From the NCBI GenBank assembly GCA_903824675.1, contig CAIJXV010000052.1, positions 1-53,491 on the forward strand: 53,491 nt of DNA, in the 5' to 3' direction. The translations under genes and the position numbers were made by a program. A model generated the notes under the pieces. It was not told where the DNA came from, did not search any database, and worked only from the letters and a program-made list of their open reading frames with translations. Of this stretch, positions 36,066-45,324 are shown piece after piece. The DNA comes from an uncultured bacterium. Its GTDB lineage: Bacteria; Verrucomicrobiota; Kiritimatiellia; CAIKKV01; CAIJXV01. Position 1 is the stretch's first letter; each line of letters opens with the position of its first letter.

Positions 36066-37583
36066 ATGTACGTAATCGATATCAACACGTCCATCGGCAA
36101 ACGGGTCGATGAGGATCCCCGGCATTCGCCCGCCGCCCTGCGCGCGGAACTCGATGCCCACCAAGTCGCCGCCGCTTTAACTTATTCCCAGCGGGGCGTT
36201 GACTACGATTACCGGACCGCAAATCGGGAAGTCACCGCCCTTCATCAGACCCACCCCTGGATCCTGCCGGTTGGCATTCTCGATCCCCGGGATCCCCAAG
36301 GGTGGACCGACGACTGGGCGTATTGCCGCGGGCAGGGCGTCAAAGCCATCCGTTTTTTCCAGGTCGCTCAACGCTGGTCAACGCAATCCGCACTATTCCA
36401 AAAACTCTTGAAACAATTCCAGGGTCATCAAATCGCCCTGATGTTTTCATCCATTGATTCCTACACCGGTTGGGACGGCCCCCTGCGGGTGGCTCAAATG
36501 ACCGCCGATCTCGGTGTGCCGGTTATTTTCATGGATACCTATTACGCCAATTTGGTCGAGGTCCTCGAGGTGATGCAGACGTTCCCCCACGTTTATCTGG
36601 AAACGCACTGGCTGGCCGAGGTGGACGCGGTGGAACGCGTGGTGGGCGAAGTAGGCGCAGATCGGGTGTTGTATGGTTCGGGACATCCGGCCCGTTCTAT
36701 GCAAAAAGCGTTGAACCAAGTGCTTGAAGCCAACATTACCCCGGCCGAAAAAGAAGCGATCCTGGGCCGGAACGCCCAACGCCTGTTTTCGCTCGCGCCT
36801 GAAGTATGGAATGGCCGACCGGAATTGACGGATTATGAACCGCTCCGATTCGACGAAGAGATTCTGGATATTCACACCCATCTCGGATTCTGGCTTCGGC
36901 AGCCGCACGAGGAGTACGACCCCACCCGGATGATCGCGCGCATGAAACGCTACAACATTCGGTGCAGTGTCGTTTCCGCCGCCGAAAGCATGCGCTATGA
37001 CACGGCTGCCGGCAATGCGGCCATCGCACAAGTGGTCGCCCGCCATCCGGAATTAAAGGGATACGTGGAACTGAATCCCCTGCAATATGAGTTATCCTGC
37101 GCCGACATGAAACGATATCTCAACCGGCCGGAATTCGCGGGTGTGGAAATCGAGTTAACCCATATCCCCTGTGCCACCGGGGGGCCCCAAGTGCGCGCCC
37201 TGATGGCCGAAATCGCGCGATACGGCAAGCCGGTTCTATTTATGCCGGCTACAGGCGGTGATGCGGAAGCTGAGCGCGACTTGGCCCGTTCGTATCCCGC
37301 CGTTCAAATCGTGCATGCCCATGGGTTTGATCCGGCCTGGGCTAAAATCGTCGCCGACACGCCGAATATCAACGTTGAATTCTGCTTGAGCGCCGCCAAC
37401 CATCATCATCTGCGGGAGGCGCTGGATATCCTGGGTCCGAAGCGGGTGCTGTTCGGAACCGATCAAGCCCTGCTGGGCGTGGGCGGCCAGATTGGACTCT
37501 ACCTCGATGCGCGTATGAACGCCACCGAACGACAACTGGTTTTACGGGACAATGCCCGCCGGTTGTATAAAATTCCCGGATAA
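36066..37583 (+). CDS. tandem-duplicated amidohydrolase_2 (metal-dependent TIM-barrel) protein
   Basis: 505 residues made of two homologous halves. The C-half (about 255-505) has ILDIHTHLGF with the HxH metal motif, IVHAHGF and RVLFGTDQALLG, ending VLRDNARRLYKI. The N-half (about 1-250) has the same frame of landmarks but VIDINTSIG in place of HxH and RVLYGSGHPA in place of the FGTD Asp, ending ILGRNAQRLFSL. The N-half has therefore lost its metal ligands, and even the C-half lacks the usual His after PVLFM. Family members hydrolyse or decarboxylate cyclic and carboxylated compounds. No signal peptide; no clear ribosome site. 138 bp of featureless DNA precede it. Confidence 0.8.
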   Translation: MYVIDINTSIGKRVDEDPRHSPAALRAELDAHQVAAALTYSQRGVDYDYRTANREVTALHQTHPWILPVGILDPRDPQGWTDDWAYCRGQGVKAIRFFQVAQRWSTQSALFQKLLKQFQGHQIALMFSSIDSYTGWDGPLRVAQMTADLGVPVIFMDTYYANLVEVLEVMQTFPHVYLETHWLAEVDAVERVVGEVGADRVLYGSGHPARSMQKALNQVLEANITPAEKEAILGRNAQRLFSLAPEVWNGRPELTDYEPLRFDEEILDIHTHLGFWLRQPHEEYDPTRMIARMKRYNIRCSVVSAAESMRYDTAAGNAAIAQVVARHPELKGYVELNPLQYELSCADMKRYLNRPEFAGVEIELTHIPCATGGPQVRALMAEIARYGKPVLFMPATGGDAEAERDLARSYPAVQIVHAHGFDPAWAKIVADTPNINVEFCLSAANHHHLREALDILGPKRVLFGTDQALLGVGGQIGLYLDARMNATERQLVLRDNARRLYKIPG

Positions 37584-37641
37584 CGATGGCCAGCCGGTGG
37601 CAGCCCATCTCCTTCCGCCGTCTTATCCACGCAAACTGTGG

Positions 37642-37660
37642 GGGCGGCTGGTGGCCGCCC
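37642..37660. other. GC hairpin after the amidohydrolase gene
   Basis: Stem GGGCGGC/GCCGCCC with loop TGGTG, 58 bp beyond the amidohydrolase stop; a second small hairpin (GCGGCC/GGCCGC) follows near 37690. No T tract, so termination is uncertain. Confidence 0.3.
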
Positions 37661-37737
37661 GTCCCCGCTCCCCGCTGTCCTCCCGCGGCCAACGGCCGCA
37701 GCTACAACAGATTCAGTGTCTAGGACTGGATCCCCTC

Positions 37738-37780
37738 AAAAAAAAACGTGCCATTTCGTCGTATAAACGAAATGGCACGT
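37738..37780 (-). terminator. intrinsic terminator of pckG
   Basis: Perfect 14-bp stem (ACGTGCCATTTCGT, 37746-37759, pairing with 37767-37780), 7-nt loop, and on the minus strand a following run of nine T (37738-37746, partly within the stem foot). It lies 24 bp beyond the pckG stop codon and is the clearest terminator in the window. Confidence 0.93.
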
Positions 37781-37803
37781 CTGTGCATCCAACCATAACC
37801 AAC

Positions 37804-39603
37804 TTAGCCCAGGCGGGCTTTCAATTCGTCCAACTGACCCCGCATCGCGGCCGGCAGGTGGGCTCCGAATTTATCGTAGTTGGACCCGATGTCGGCAATT
37901 TCTTTTTTCCAACCTTCGGCATCCACCCGTAGCAATTCCTTGATGTCCGCGGCGGTCACCATCGATCCGCTCAAGTCGATCGCATCTTCGGCCGGTAAAT
38001 AGCCGATCGGCGTTTTGACCGCCTTGCCGCCCCCTTCAACTCGTTCGCAGATCCACTTTAACACGCGGCTGTTGTCGCCAAAGCCCGGCCACAGCCATTT
38101 GCCTTCGGCGCTTTTCCGGAACCAGTTGACAAAGAAGATCTTCGGCAATTTGCTCCGGTCGGTGCGTCCGGCCAGGGATAGCCAGTGTTTGAAATAATCG
38201 CCCATGTTATAGCCGCAGAAGGGCAGCATGGCGAACGGATCGCGGCGCAGAACGCCGGATTGACCGATATTCGCGGCCGTGGTCTCGGAGCCGGCAGCCG
38301 ATCCCATGAACACGCCGTGTTCCCAGTTGAACGCTTCGTTCACCAGCGGAATCGTCGACGGACGCCGCCCGCCGAACAGGAAAGCCGCAATCGGTACGCC
38401 CGCGGGATTTTCCCATTCGGGATCGATCACGGGGCATTGTCCCGCCGGAGCCGTGAACCGCGCATTGGCATGAGCCGCTTTGCGCCCGCAATCCGGGGTC
38501 CAGTCCTTCCCTTCCCAATCGATCGCTTTCGCCGGAGCGGGAACTCCCATATCCTCCCACCACACATCTCCATCCGGGGTCAACGCCACGTTGGTGAAGA
38601 TCGAATTGCTTTGGAGCGTATCCAAGGCGTTCGGATTTGAACTCCGCGAAGTGCCCGGCGCGACGCCGAAAAAGCCAAATTCGGGATTGATCGCGTACAG
38701 GCGGCCATCCTCGCCAATGCGGATCCAGGCGATGTCATCCCCGACGCAGCGGACTTTCCAGCCCGGCAGGGTCGGCAGCATCATGGCCAGGTTGGTCTTG
38801 CCACAGGCGCTCGGGAACGCGGCGCAGACGTAGTGCGTCTTCCCTTGCGGCGAGGTCAATCCCAGGATCAGCATATGCTCCGCCATCCAGCCTTCGTTGC
38901 GGGCGATCACAGAGGCGATTCGCAGGGCGAAGCACTTTTTGCCCAGCAAGGCGTTCCCGCCGTAACCCGAGCCATAGGACCAGATCGAATAATCATCGGG
39001 GAAATGCACGATGTATTTCTTGGCCGGATCCGGCTCGCAGGGCCAGGTGGTATCCTTCTGACCCGGATTGAGCGGCGCGCCCACCGAATGCATGCAGGAA
39101 ACAAATTCACCATTACCCAAAGCCTTTAACACGGCGGCACCCATGCGGGTCATGATCCGCATATTCACCACCACATAAGGGGAATCGGTAATCTCGATCC
39201 CGATCTTGGCCACCGGCGAACCCAGCGGACCCATCGAGAACGGAATCACGTAAAGCGTCCGGCCGGCCATGCAACCTTTGAACATCGCCAGCAACTTGGC
39301 CTTCATCTCGACGGGCTCGGTCCAATTATTGGTTGGCCCGGCTTCTTCCTTGGTTTTGGCGCAAATGTAGGTGCGATCTTCCACCCGGGCCACGTCGCTG
39401 ACATGCGAACGCGCGAGGAAGCAATTCGGTTTCAGTTTCGGATTGAGCGGAGTAAACACCCCAGCCGTCACCATCTGGTCGCACAGGGATTTGTATTCCG
39501 CCTCGGACCCGTCACACCAATGCACCTGGGCCGGGGTGCAGAGTTTCGTCATCTCATCCACCCATGCCAGTAATTTTTTATTTGTCGTCGGGGCCATGTT
39601 CAT
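37804..39603 (-). CDS. pckG: phosphoenolpyruvate carboxykinase (GTP)
   Basis: 599-residue cytoplasmic enzyme converting oxaloacetate plus GTP to PEP, CO2 and GDP; key gluconeogenic or anaplerotic step. Diagnostic segments are [20 protein letters not shown] near residue 120, [10 protein letters not shown], the kinase loop [20 protein letters not shown] (about 278-297), [20 protein letters not shown] with FFGVAPGTS, and the C-terminal [15 protein letters not shown]. Length fits the GTP class. Ribosome site AAGGAG 8 nt before ATG 39603. Single-gene unit: a promoter-like site upstream (39677-39705) and a strong terminator downstream. Confidence 0.97.
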   Translation of the reverse strand: MNMAPTTNKKLLAWVDEMTKLCTPAQVHWCDGSEAEYKSLCDQMVTAGVFTPLNPKLKPNCFLARSHVSDVARVEDRTYICAKTKEEAGPTNNWTEPVEMKAKLLAMFKGCMAGRTLYVIPFSMGPLGSPVAKIGIEITDSPYVVVNMRIMTRMGAAVLKALGNGEFVSCMHSVGAPLNPGQKDTTWPCEPDPAKKYIVHFPDDYSIWSYGSGYGGNALLGKKCFALRIASVIARNEGWMAEHMLILGLTSPQGKTHYVCAAFPSACGKTNLAMMLPTLPGWKVRCVGDDIAWIRIGEDGRLYAINPEFGFFGVAPGTSRSSNPNALDTLQSNSIFTNVALTPDGDVWWEDMGVPAPAKAIDWEGKDWTPDCGRKAAHANARFTAPAGQCPVIDPEWENPAGVPIAAFLFGGRRPSTIPLVNEAFNWEHGVFMGSAAGSETTAANIGQSGVLRRDPFAMLPFCGYNMGDYFKHWLSLAGRTDRSKLPKIFFVNWFRKSAEGKWLWPGFGDNSRVLKWICERVEGGGKAVKTPIGYLPAEDAIDLSGSMVTAADIKELLRVDAEGWKKEIADIGSNYDKFGAHLPAAMRGQLDELKARLG

Positions 39604-39676
39604 CGTTAGCTCCTTGTCTGGTTTTTGCTTTGAATTCGGCTCGCCGAACGCAGGCTCGGCTCACGGATAGCCGTGC

Positions 39677-39705
39677 GTTTTACAGAAACCGTTTTACGAA
39701 TGCAA
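39677..39705 (-). promoter_or_regulatory. candidate pckG promoter
   Basis: On the minus strand TTGCAT (39700-39705), 17-bp spacer, TAAAAC (39677-39682), about 70 bp upstream of the pckG ATG and just after the stop of the PQQ-like gene. Spacing is optimal, -10 match is partial. Confidence 0.4.
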
Positions 39706-39711
39706 GTTCAA

Positions 39712-41115
39712 TTATTTGCGCACTTGGAGACACACCAACCGCGTTAAATCGCGGGCGATCAGAAAACCGTCCGCAAGGGCGAGGGGCCCCCACGCATCGG
39801 ACCCGTCCAGAATCCGCGTCTCAAATAACAATTCAAATCGGTCCGGGGTCGCCCGGATCACCCGTAAGATTCCGGTATCGCTCAAAACCCAGATCCGGCG
39901 ATCGGCTAAAATATAGGGCCCCAACCCAAACCGGTTCGACGGACCACTGGTCCATCGGACCGTCCCATCCAGATCCAGACAAACCAGTTCGCCGCCCGGC
40001 CGGACCCCATAGATCTGCCCCTGCCAGGTCAACGGCGTTTGCTGATCGGTCCCAAAAAGGAGCGGTGCCAGTCGTTTTTCCAGACGCGGGATCCAGACCT
40101 CACCCTCCCGGGTCACGCGCAAAAAAGCAGATCCGGCATTGTAACCGCCGGAAAGAAATATCCGGCCGTCGGCCAGTTGAATCGGCGTGGGGATCGTGGC
40201 AATGCTGATTTTCCAATCGGCGGTCCGCCACATCAGAGCTCCGTCGTTCGCGGACACACCAGCAACCCCGCCCACCCCGGTATAGATATATTGCCGAACC
40301 CCGTCGACTTCGGCCAAAAGAATCGACGCATGACTCATCGCCCATTGCGCCGGATTGGGCGTTTCCCAAATCGTCGCCCCCGTCGCCACCTCCAAGGCCG
40401 TCATCAGGCAATTCGTTCCGGCGGGCGCCACAATCACCCGATTTCCATCGATTCGGGGACATTGTCCCGCATACCAGGGAGGGATTGTCGTCCCATAGAC
40501 CGCCGGCAGATCACGCATCCATTGCAAAGCGCCGGTCTCCCGATCCAGGCACACCAAATGGCCCTTGGGCCCGAGCGTAACGACGTACTTTCCAGCCACC
40601 GCCGGTACGGTTCGGGACATCCCATGGTTGCGCTTGATCGGCACCGGATAGGCATAGGACCAGATCTCCTGTCCATCGGCCAGACTAAGACAGCGAACCA
40701 CATCCGCCTGGGCCGCCCGATCATAATCCAGCAAATAAACCGCCCCTTGCGAAATAGCCACCCCGGCGTGACCTTCGCCCACCTCACGCGACCAGACCAC
40801 CGGGTAAGCCCCGGTGGCGGGATGTTCGGTCAAGGCAACCGGGTCGGACGAAATTCCATCGCGCAGAAGTCCGCGAAAACCCGGCCAGGAACCGGACAAC
40901 GGCGCCGGTTTCCCGGGACCGGGGGTCAGGGTTCCCTTCCACGGCGAAATACGGGGGCCGGCCGTAACGGACGGGCGGCCGTCGTTTCCCGGCAAACGCA
41001 ACTCAAAGGAAGGCGGAGGCAAAGTCAGCCAGGCTTGAAATGCCCAGACGAGCGCAATCATCACGCCCAGGGGAATCAACCAAACTACGGGACCTTTCGA
41101 TATCGGTTGGCGCAT
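39712..41115 (-). CDS. PQQ-like beta-propeller repeat protein, membrane-anchored
   Basis: 467 residues. An N-terminal hydrophobic helix (VVWLIPLGVMIALVWAFQAW, about 10-29) is probably an uncleaved anchor. It is followed by GSWPGFRGLLRDGISSD, the usual entry to PQQ_2 propellers, and blades such as AVYLLDYDRAAQADVVRCLS, GHLVCLDRETGALQWMRDLP and ELVCLDLDGTVRWTSGPSNR. Proteins of this type are common in PVC bacteria; most lack PQQ and serve as extracytoplasmic scaffolds or unknown enzymes. Periplasmic location inferred. Upstream of pckG on the same strand. Confidence 0.85.
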   Translation of the reverse strand: MRQPISKGPVVWLIPLGVMIALVWAFQAWLTLPPPSFELRLPGNDGRPSVTAGPRISPWKGTLTPGPGKPAPLSGSWPGFRGLLRDGISSDPVALTEHPATGAYPVVWSREVGEGHAGVAISQGAVYLLDYDRAAQADVVRCLSLADGQEIWSYAYPVPIKRNHGMSRTVPAVAGKYVVTLGPKGHLVCLDRETGALQWMRDLPAVYGTTIPPWYAGQCPRIDGNRVIVAPAGTNCLMTALEVATGATIWETPNPAQWAMSHASILLAEVDGVRQYIYTGVGGVAGVSANDGALMWRTADWKISIATIPTPIQLADGRIFLSGGYNAGSAFLRVTREGEVWIPRLEKRLAPLLFGTDQQTPLTWQGQIYGVRPGGELVCLDLDGTVRWTSGPSNRFGLGPYILADRRIWVLSDTGILRVIRATPDRFELLFETRILDGSDAWGPLALADGFLIARDLTRLVCLQVRK

Positions 41116-42327
41116 GTCCCTTATCTACCCTACCCGCCCTGCTGAATCAATGTCGAAGCTCAAAAGATTTGAGGGCCGGCTAGCCGAAGGAAGGCAAAGG
41201 CTTCGTTACAACACCGTAATAGGATGTTGAAAGGGAGGGCGACACCTTCCAGTCTTCGTAGTCACGCCTTGCCGTGACGTACCCCGGGGGAACCGTCGGG
41301 CCTGATCCCCGGCTCACTCGGAGAGTTCACCCTCCAACGCAGTGTCGCTCCTGTTCGGAGTAGCGCCGTGTGCGGCGCGTTTTTCCATAGGGCTGTCATT
41401 TCGAGTCCTTCGGTAAACTCAGGGCAGGCGGCGGCGAGGGATCGGTGTCGCATAGTAAACGATGAGATCTCTCGACGACGCTCGAGATGACAGGGATGAA
41501 AAGGTCAATCAGACGGATCAACCACGAACGACGCAAAAGTCGTAAAAGAAATAGCCCGCACTCAAATAACCCCCGCTTCATTCCCGGCTTTGGGTGTAGC
41601 CGCGCTCCTGTCCTGAGCCCGTCGAAGAGCTATGAACGCCTCCCTCGATGCGGGTCGTCTTGAACGGAAGTTGTTCAATCCAACCCGCGTGTTTATAGGA
41701 GAATACAGAGGTCACTGAACAGAATTCTTCCTGTGGCCTCCTGCTCCATCCCTTAACCAACACGGGCCGAGTAGGCACGCCGGGTGCAAAGGCGAATCGT
41801 ATCTGCGGTTTCCGGGCCATCCCCTCAGTGCCTCGGTGCCTCAGGGTTAATTCGGGTAATGCCCTCTGGATGTAAAGCCAGACCTATGGGCTGGCTTCTC
41901 CTCTTTTGTGGGGGTGGACGTCGGCTACTCTTTTCCAGCACACGAATCCGGGTTTGTAGTAGCGCCGCTAGAGGCGCGTAGTGTTCCCCTTAATCTGTCC
42001 CAGGAACCGACAGATAACCCAAGACGAAAACGGCGGGGACCGCCGTCTCCAACCAGCCATCCCGAATAATGTGGGAGCCGGACTCCGTTCCGGCGATTCT
42101 TCACCACGGAGGCACCAAGGCACGGAGGGAGATCATCTCGCCTCCCCCGATGCACGCCCGATCGGATGAGATCTCTCGACTTCGCCTTGAAGTATGCGCT
42201 TCACTTCAGGGCTTCGCTCGAGATGATAGAAGAGAAGGACAGGTCCTTCGGCTCGGGTAACCGGAGAAAAAGCAGCGGTGCTCATAGAGCGCGGCTACAC
42301 CGGAATGTGAAATGGCGTCTTTGCGGC
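41116..42327. repeat. gene-free hairpin-repeat island
   Basis: No convincing gene. From left: a hairpin GCGCCG/CGGCGC with a T5 tail (41363-41384); a segment with inverted ends CTGTCATTTCGAG and CTCGAGATGACAG (41394-41492); module R1, AAGCCAG/CTGGCTT (41875-41897); module R2, GTAGTAGCGCC with GAGGCGC (41956-41977); hairpin ACGGCGG/CCGCCGT around GGA (42030-42046); hairpin GCCGGA/TCCGGC (42077-42094). The stretch 41975-42100 is about 90 percent identical to 49145-49270. Confidence 0.8.
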
Positions 42328-43725
42328 CTACCGTCGCGGACGGGAAGGTTGCGGACGGGCGTGTTGCGGGCGCGAAGACGAACGCGAGTCCGAACGACGC
42401 TGGGATCCGCGAACCGATGCGGACCGGGCTTCGGCCCCGACAGCCCGGCTCGCCGCCTCGGAGTGGTAGGCATGATTGGTGTCAACCGGGATCGTCTTGC
42501 GGATCAGCCGTTCAATGCTCGACAGCATCGCGCGTTCACCGGCGCTACAGAATGAAATGGCATCCCCTTCGGCCCCGGCCCGCGCGGTCCGCCCGATCCG
42601 ATGCACATAGGTTTCCGCCTCCAGCGGCAGATCGTAATTGATCACATGCGTGATCCCGTCCACATCAATCCCGCGGGCGGCGATATCCGTGGCCACCATC
42701 ACACGGACCCGGCCATCCTTGAAATCGGTCAGGGCTTTGCTCCGGGCACTCTGGCTCTTATTGCCGTGAATGGCAGCTGACGTGATCCCGGACCGCTCCA
42801 GGCGTTCGGCCACCCGGTTGGCCCCATACTTCATGCGCGTAAAAATCAGGACGCGATTAATTTTGGAATTACTCAGCAACTGCACCAGTAACTGCGGCTT
42901 GGATCCCTGATCGACAAACATCACCTTTTGCACGATCCGTTCGACCGTCGGCTGTTGCGGCGTGATCGTGATATGCACCGGATTGCGCACCAACGTATTG
43001 GCAAGACCAATGACCGCGGGTTCAAGCGTTGCGGAGAAGAAAAGCGACTGGCGCTTGGCCGGAAGGCGGGCGATGATCCGGCGGATATCCGGGAGAAACC
43101 CCATGTCGAGCATGCGGTCGGCTTCATCCAGCACAAACACTTCAATCGCTTCCAGGCGGACATGTCCTTGATTCATCAGATCCAGCAACCGACCCGGCGT
43201 GGCCACGACGATCTCGACCCCTTTCCGAAGGGCCTGGACCTGCGGGTGTTGCCCCACCCCGCCGAAGATGACGGTTTGTGAGAAAGGAACATGGCGACCG
43301 TAAGCGCTCAGACTGTCCCCAATCTGCGCCGCCAGTTCGCGGGTGGGCGCCAGGATGAGCGCGCGGGGCCGGTAAGGCGTCCGGGGCTGGGGATTCTGCG
43401 TGATATACTGCAACAGGGGCAGGACAAAGGCGGCGGTCTTGCCCGTGCCGGTCTGGGCGCACCCGAGCAGATCGCGTCCTTGCAGAACGTAGGGAATGGC
43501 GCCTTCCTGGATCGAGGTCGGGAGGGTATAGCCCTCTTCCGCAACCGCGCGTTGCAAAGCCGGCAGAAGCGTGCTGAAAACGCCGGCGGATTCGGAGGAT
43601 TTGGCAGCGGGAACGGTCGGGGGAACGGCTGGAGCGGCGTGAGGCTTCGGATGGGCGTGGGCCTCATGAGGCACGGCGGATGTGGGAGTCTTGGGATGGT
43701 TCTCGAGCGGACGTTGACTATGCAT
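42328..43725 (-). CDS. DEAD-box RNA helicase, RhlE-type
   Basis: 465-residue ATP-dependent RNA helicase. An N-terminal ~45-residue His/Pro/Ala-rich low-complexity segment precedes the core. Motifs in order: AQTGTGKTAAFVLPLLQYI, APTRELAAQIG, FGGVGQ, ATPGRLLDL, VLDEADRMLDMGFLPDI, FFSATL, IFTRMKYGANRVAERL, DIAARGIDV and YVHRIGRTARAG. The basic tail (SRSSSRPQHARPQPSRPRR) is typical of RhlE-group RNA binding. ATG 43725 has AGGAAAG upstream; the frame to 43776 lacks this. Likely role is ribosome assembly or RNA turnover, as for homologues. Confidence 0.93.
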   Translation of the reverse strand: MHSQRPLENHPKTPTSAVPHEAHAHPKPHAAPAVPPTVPAAKSSESAGVFSTLLPALQRAVAEEGYTLPTSIQEGAIPYVLQGRDLLGCAQTGTGKTAAFVLPLLQYITQNPQPRTPYRPRALILAPTRELAAQIGDSLSAYGRHVPFSQTVIFGGVGQHPQVQALRKGVEIVVATPGRLLDLMNQGHVRLEAIEVFVLDEADRMLDMGFLPDIRRIIARLPAKRQSLFFSATLEPAVIGLANTLVRNPVHITITPQQPTVERIVQKVMFVDQGSKPQLLVQLLSNSKINRVLIFTRMKYGANRVAERLERSGITSAAIHGNKSQSARSKALTDFKDGRVRVMVATDIAARGIDVDGITHVINYDLPLEAETYVHRIGRTARAGAEGDAISFCSAGERAMLSSIERLIRKTIPVDTNHAYHSEAASRAVGAEARSASVRGSQRRSDSRSSSRPQHARPQPSRPRR

Positions 43726-44155
43726 GCGTTTCTTTCCTAGCAGACCTGTTCCCCAGAGAAATGGACAGTCCACCAAGAAAGTCCTGCCGAAATTGCGGCA
43801 TTGGCTGGAGATGAGGGGAAGCGGGATAGCCCGATTCCCATCCCGTCCAATTCAGAACGGCCGCGACTGCGAAAGCAGTCGGGATCAGATTGCAGGCGAT
43901 AAGATACCATGACTGCATCCCTGCTGGCAATCCGCAATTGCCCCAATTGCCCCGGAAGGCGCGATGAACTACGAAATCCACGAATAACGCTCGATTTCGC
44001 ACCAGATATTGGTTTCTTCCTCCCGCCTGATGTGAAGAAATGTTGTCTCACGGTGGAGGCGCGAAGGTCGCGACTGTGAATCAGACCGTAAAGCCAGACC
44101 TATGGGATGGCTGGTGGAAGTGCCGCCGCGCGCGGTCTCGGTTACACGGGCGGAT

Positions 44156-44372
44156 CTGCGATTCGATGCCCATTCGCCTATTTCCTTGATAAACCGCGCT
44201 AGGTGGGGCTTCGCCCACAACCCGATTCCCCGTTGTTGGCCGGGCCTCTGCGCCCCGGCGTCCGCGGATCCAGCCCCCTCCCTCTCCAGACGCCCGCCAC
44301 AGGGCGGGCCGACATCGATTGAAAACGGTTGGTGTAACCGCCCCTTAGGCGGTTTCTGGGCACCGAATCGCC
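44156..44372 (-). repeat. 217-bp MITE-like element, copy 2
   Basis: Inverted copy of 21513-21730. Ends are CTGCGATTCGATGCCC (44156-44171) and GGGCACCGAATCGCC (44358-44372), an imperfect terminal inverted repeat of about 14 bp (GCGATTCGRTGCCC). It lies in the 752-bp divergent gap between the helicase and the sensor gene (43726-44477); the rest of the gap holds an R1-like module at 44091-44113 and no gene. Confidence 0.75.
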
Positions 44373-44394
44373 CTCGCGCACGGTTACACCGCAC

Positions 44395-44423
44395 TTGCAT
44401 TTTTCAACCCGATGCCGTATGTT
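44395..44423 (+). promoter_or_regulatory. candidate promoter of the CHASE-PAS-GGDEF gene
   Basis: TTGCAT (44395-44400), 17-bp spacer, TATGTT (44418-44423), 55 bp upstream of the ATG at 44478 and immediately beyond the MITE-like element. By eye only. Confidence 0.35.
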
Positions 44424-45324
44424 TTTACACCTATATTATTGATTGCTAATCCGTCTTCCAGAGAAACATTTTAGAAAATGCTACAGATCGTTAAGCGGCC
44501 TCCGGTTCGGTTGTTCCTAACCAAGACCCACAGGTTGCCCCTCTTGATCGGGATATTGCTGTGCATGCTCGTGATCCTGGTCGGGATGCGACTTCTTAAA
44601 CGGGAGCAAACCCATCTGCAACTCAAGGTCAATTCCACGGCTGAATCGCTGACCACCCAAATCCAGAGCGATCTATCCACCCGCATTCCCGCATTGCACC
44701 GAATGGCCCAAAGGTGGTCGAAGCGGGGCGGAACGCCCCAGGAAGAGTTCATCGACGATGCCCTCCATAATCTGTCCGATGATCCCGGATTACAAGCCCT
44801 GGAGTGGATCGACAAAGACTACTATGCGAGATGGGTTATCCCCCTCGAAGGCAATGAGTCGGTGCTGAACCAGAATCTCACATCCGATCCCAAACGCCAA
44901 GCCGCCATCGATGCGGCCAAGGCAACCCGGCAACCCGTTATGACCTCGCCGGTCGGTTTGCGGCAAGGAGGAAAAGGGCTGCTGGTCTATTTCCCCATTT
45001 ACATTCAAAATGAATTCGATGGTTTTGTTCTGGCGGTCTGCGATACCCAGAAATGGTTGAATCATGTCGTCGGCGTCAATGCATCCTCGACGGAAGTGAC
45101 CCCCACCGATGACTTCTCCATCTACATCTTTTGTGACAATGCCCCCATCTACCGGAAAGCCGGCGGGGAGCTGCAAGACGCGGATCTGCACGCGGTGGCC
45201 CGGACCACGTTCATGGATCATGAATTTTCAATCCATATCTGTGCATCGAAGGCCTTTGTCGCCCAAAACCGAAGCCTGCTGCCTTACCTGGCCGTTTTCA
45301 TCGGCATCCTGCTGTCGCTCTTAG

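Noticed and set aside
41262-41981. Small open frames in the 41-42 kb island
   Set aside because: All lie across hairpin repeats, lack ribosome sites and have no recognisable sequence features.
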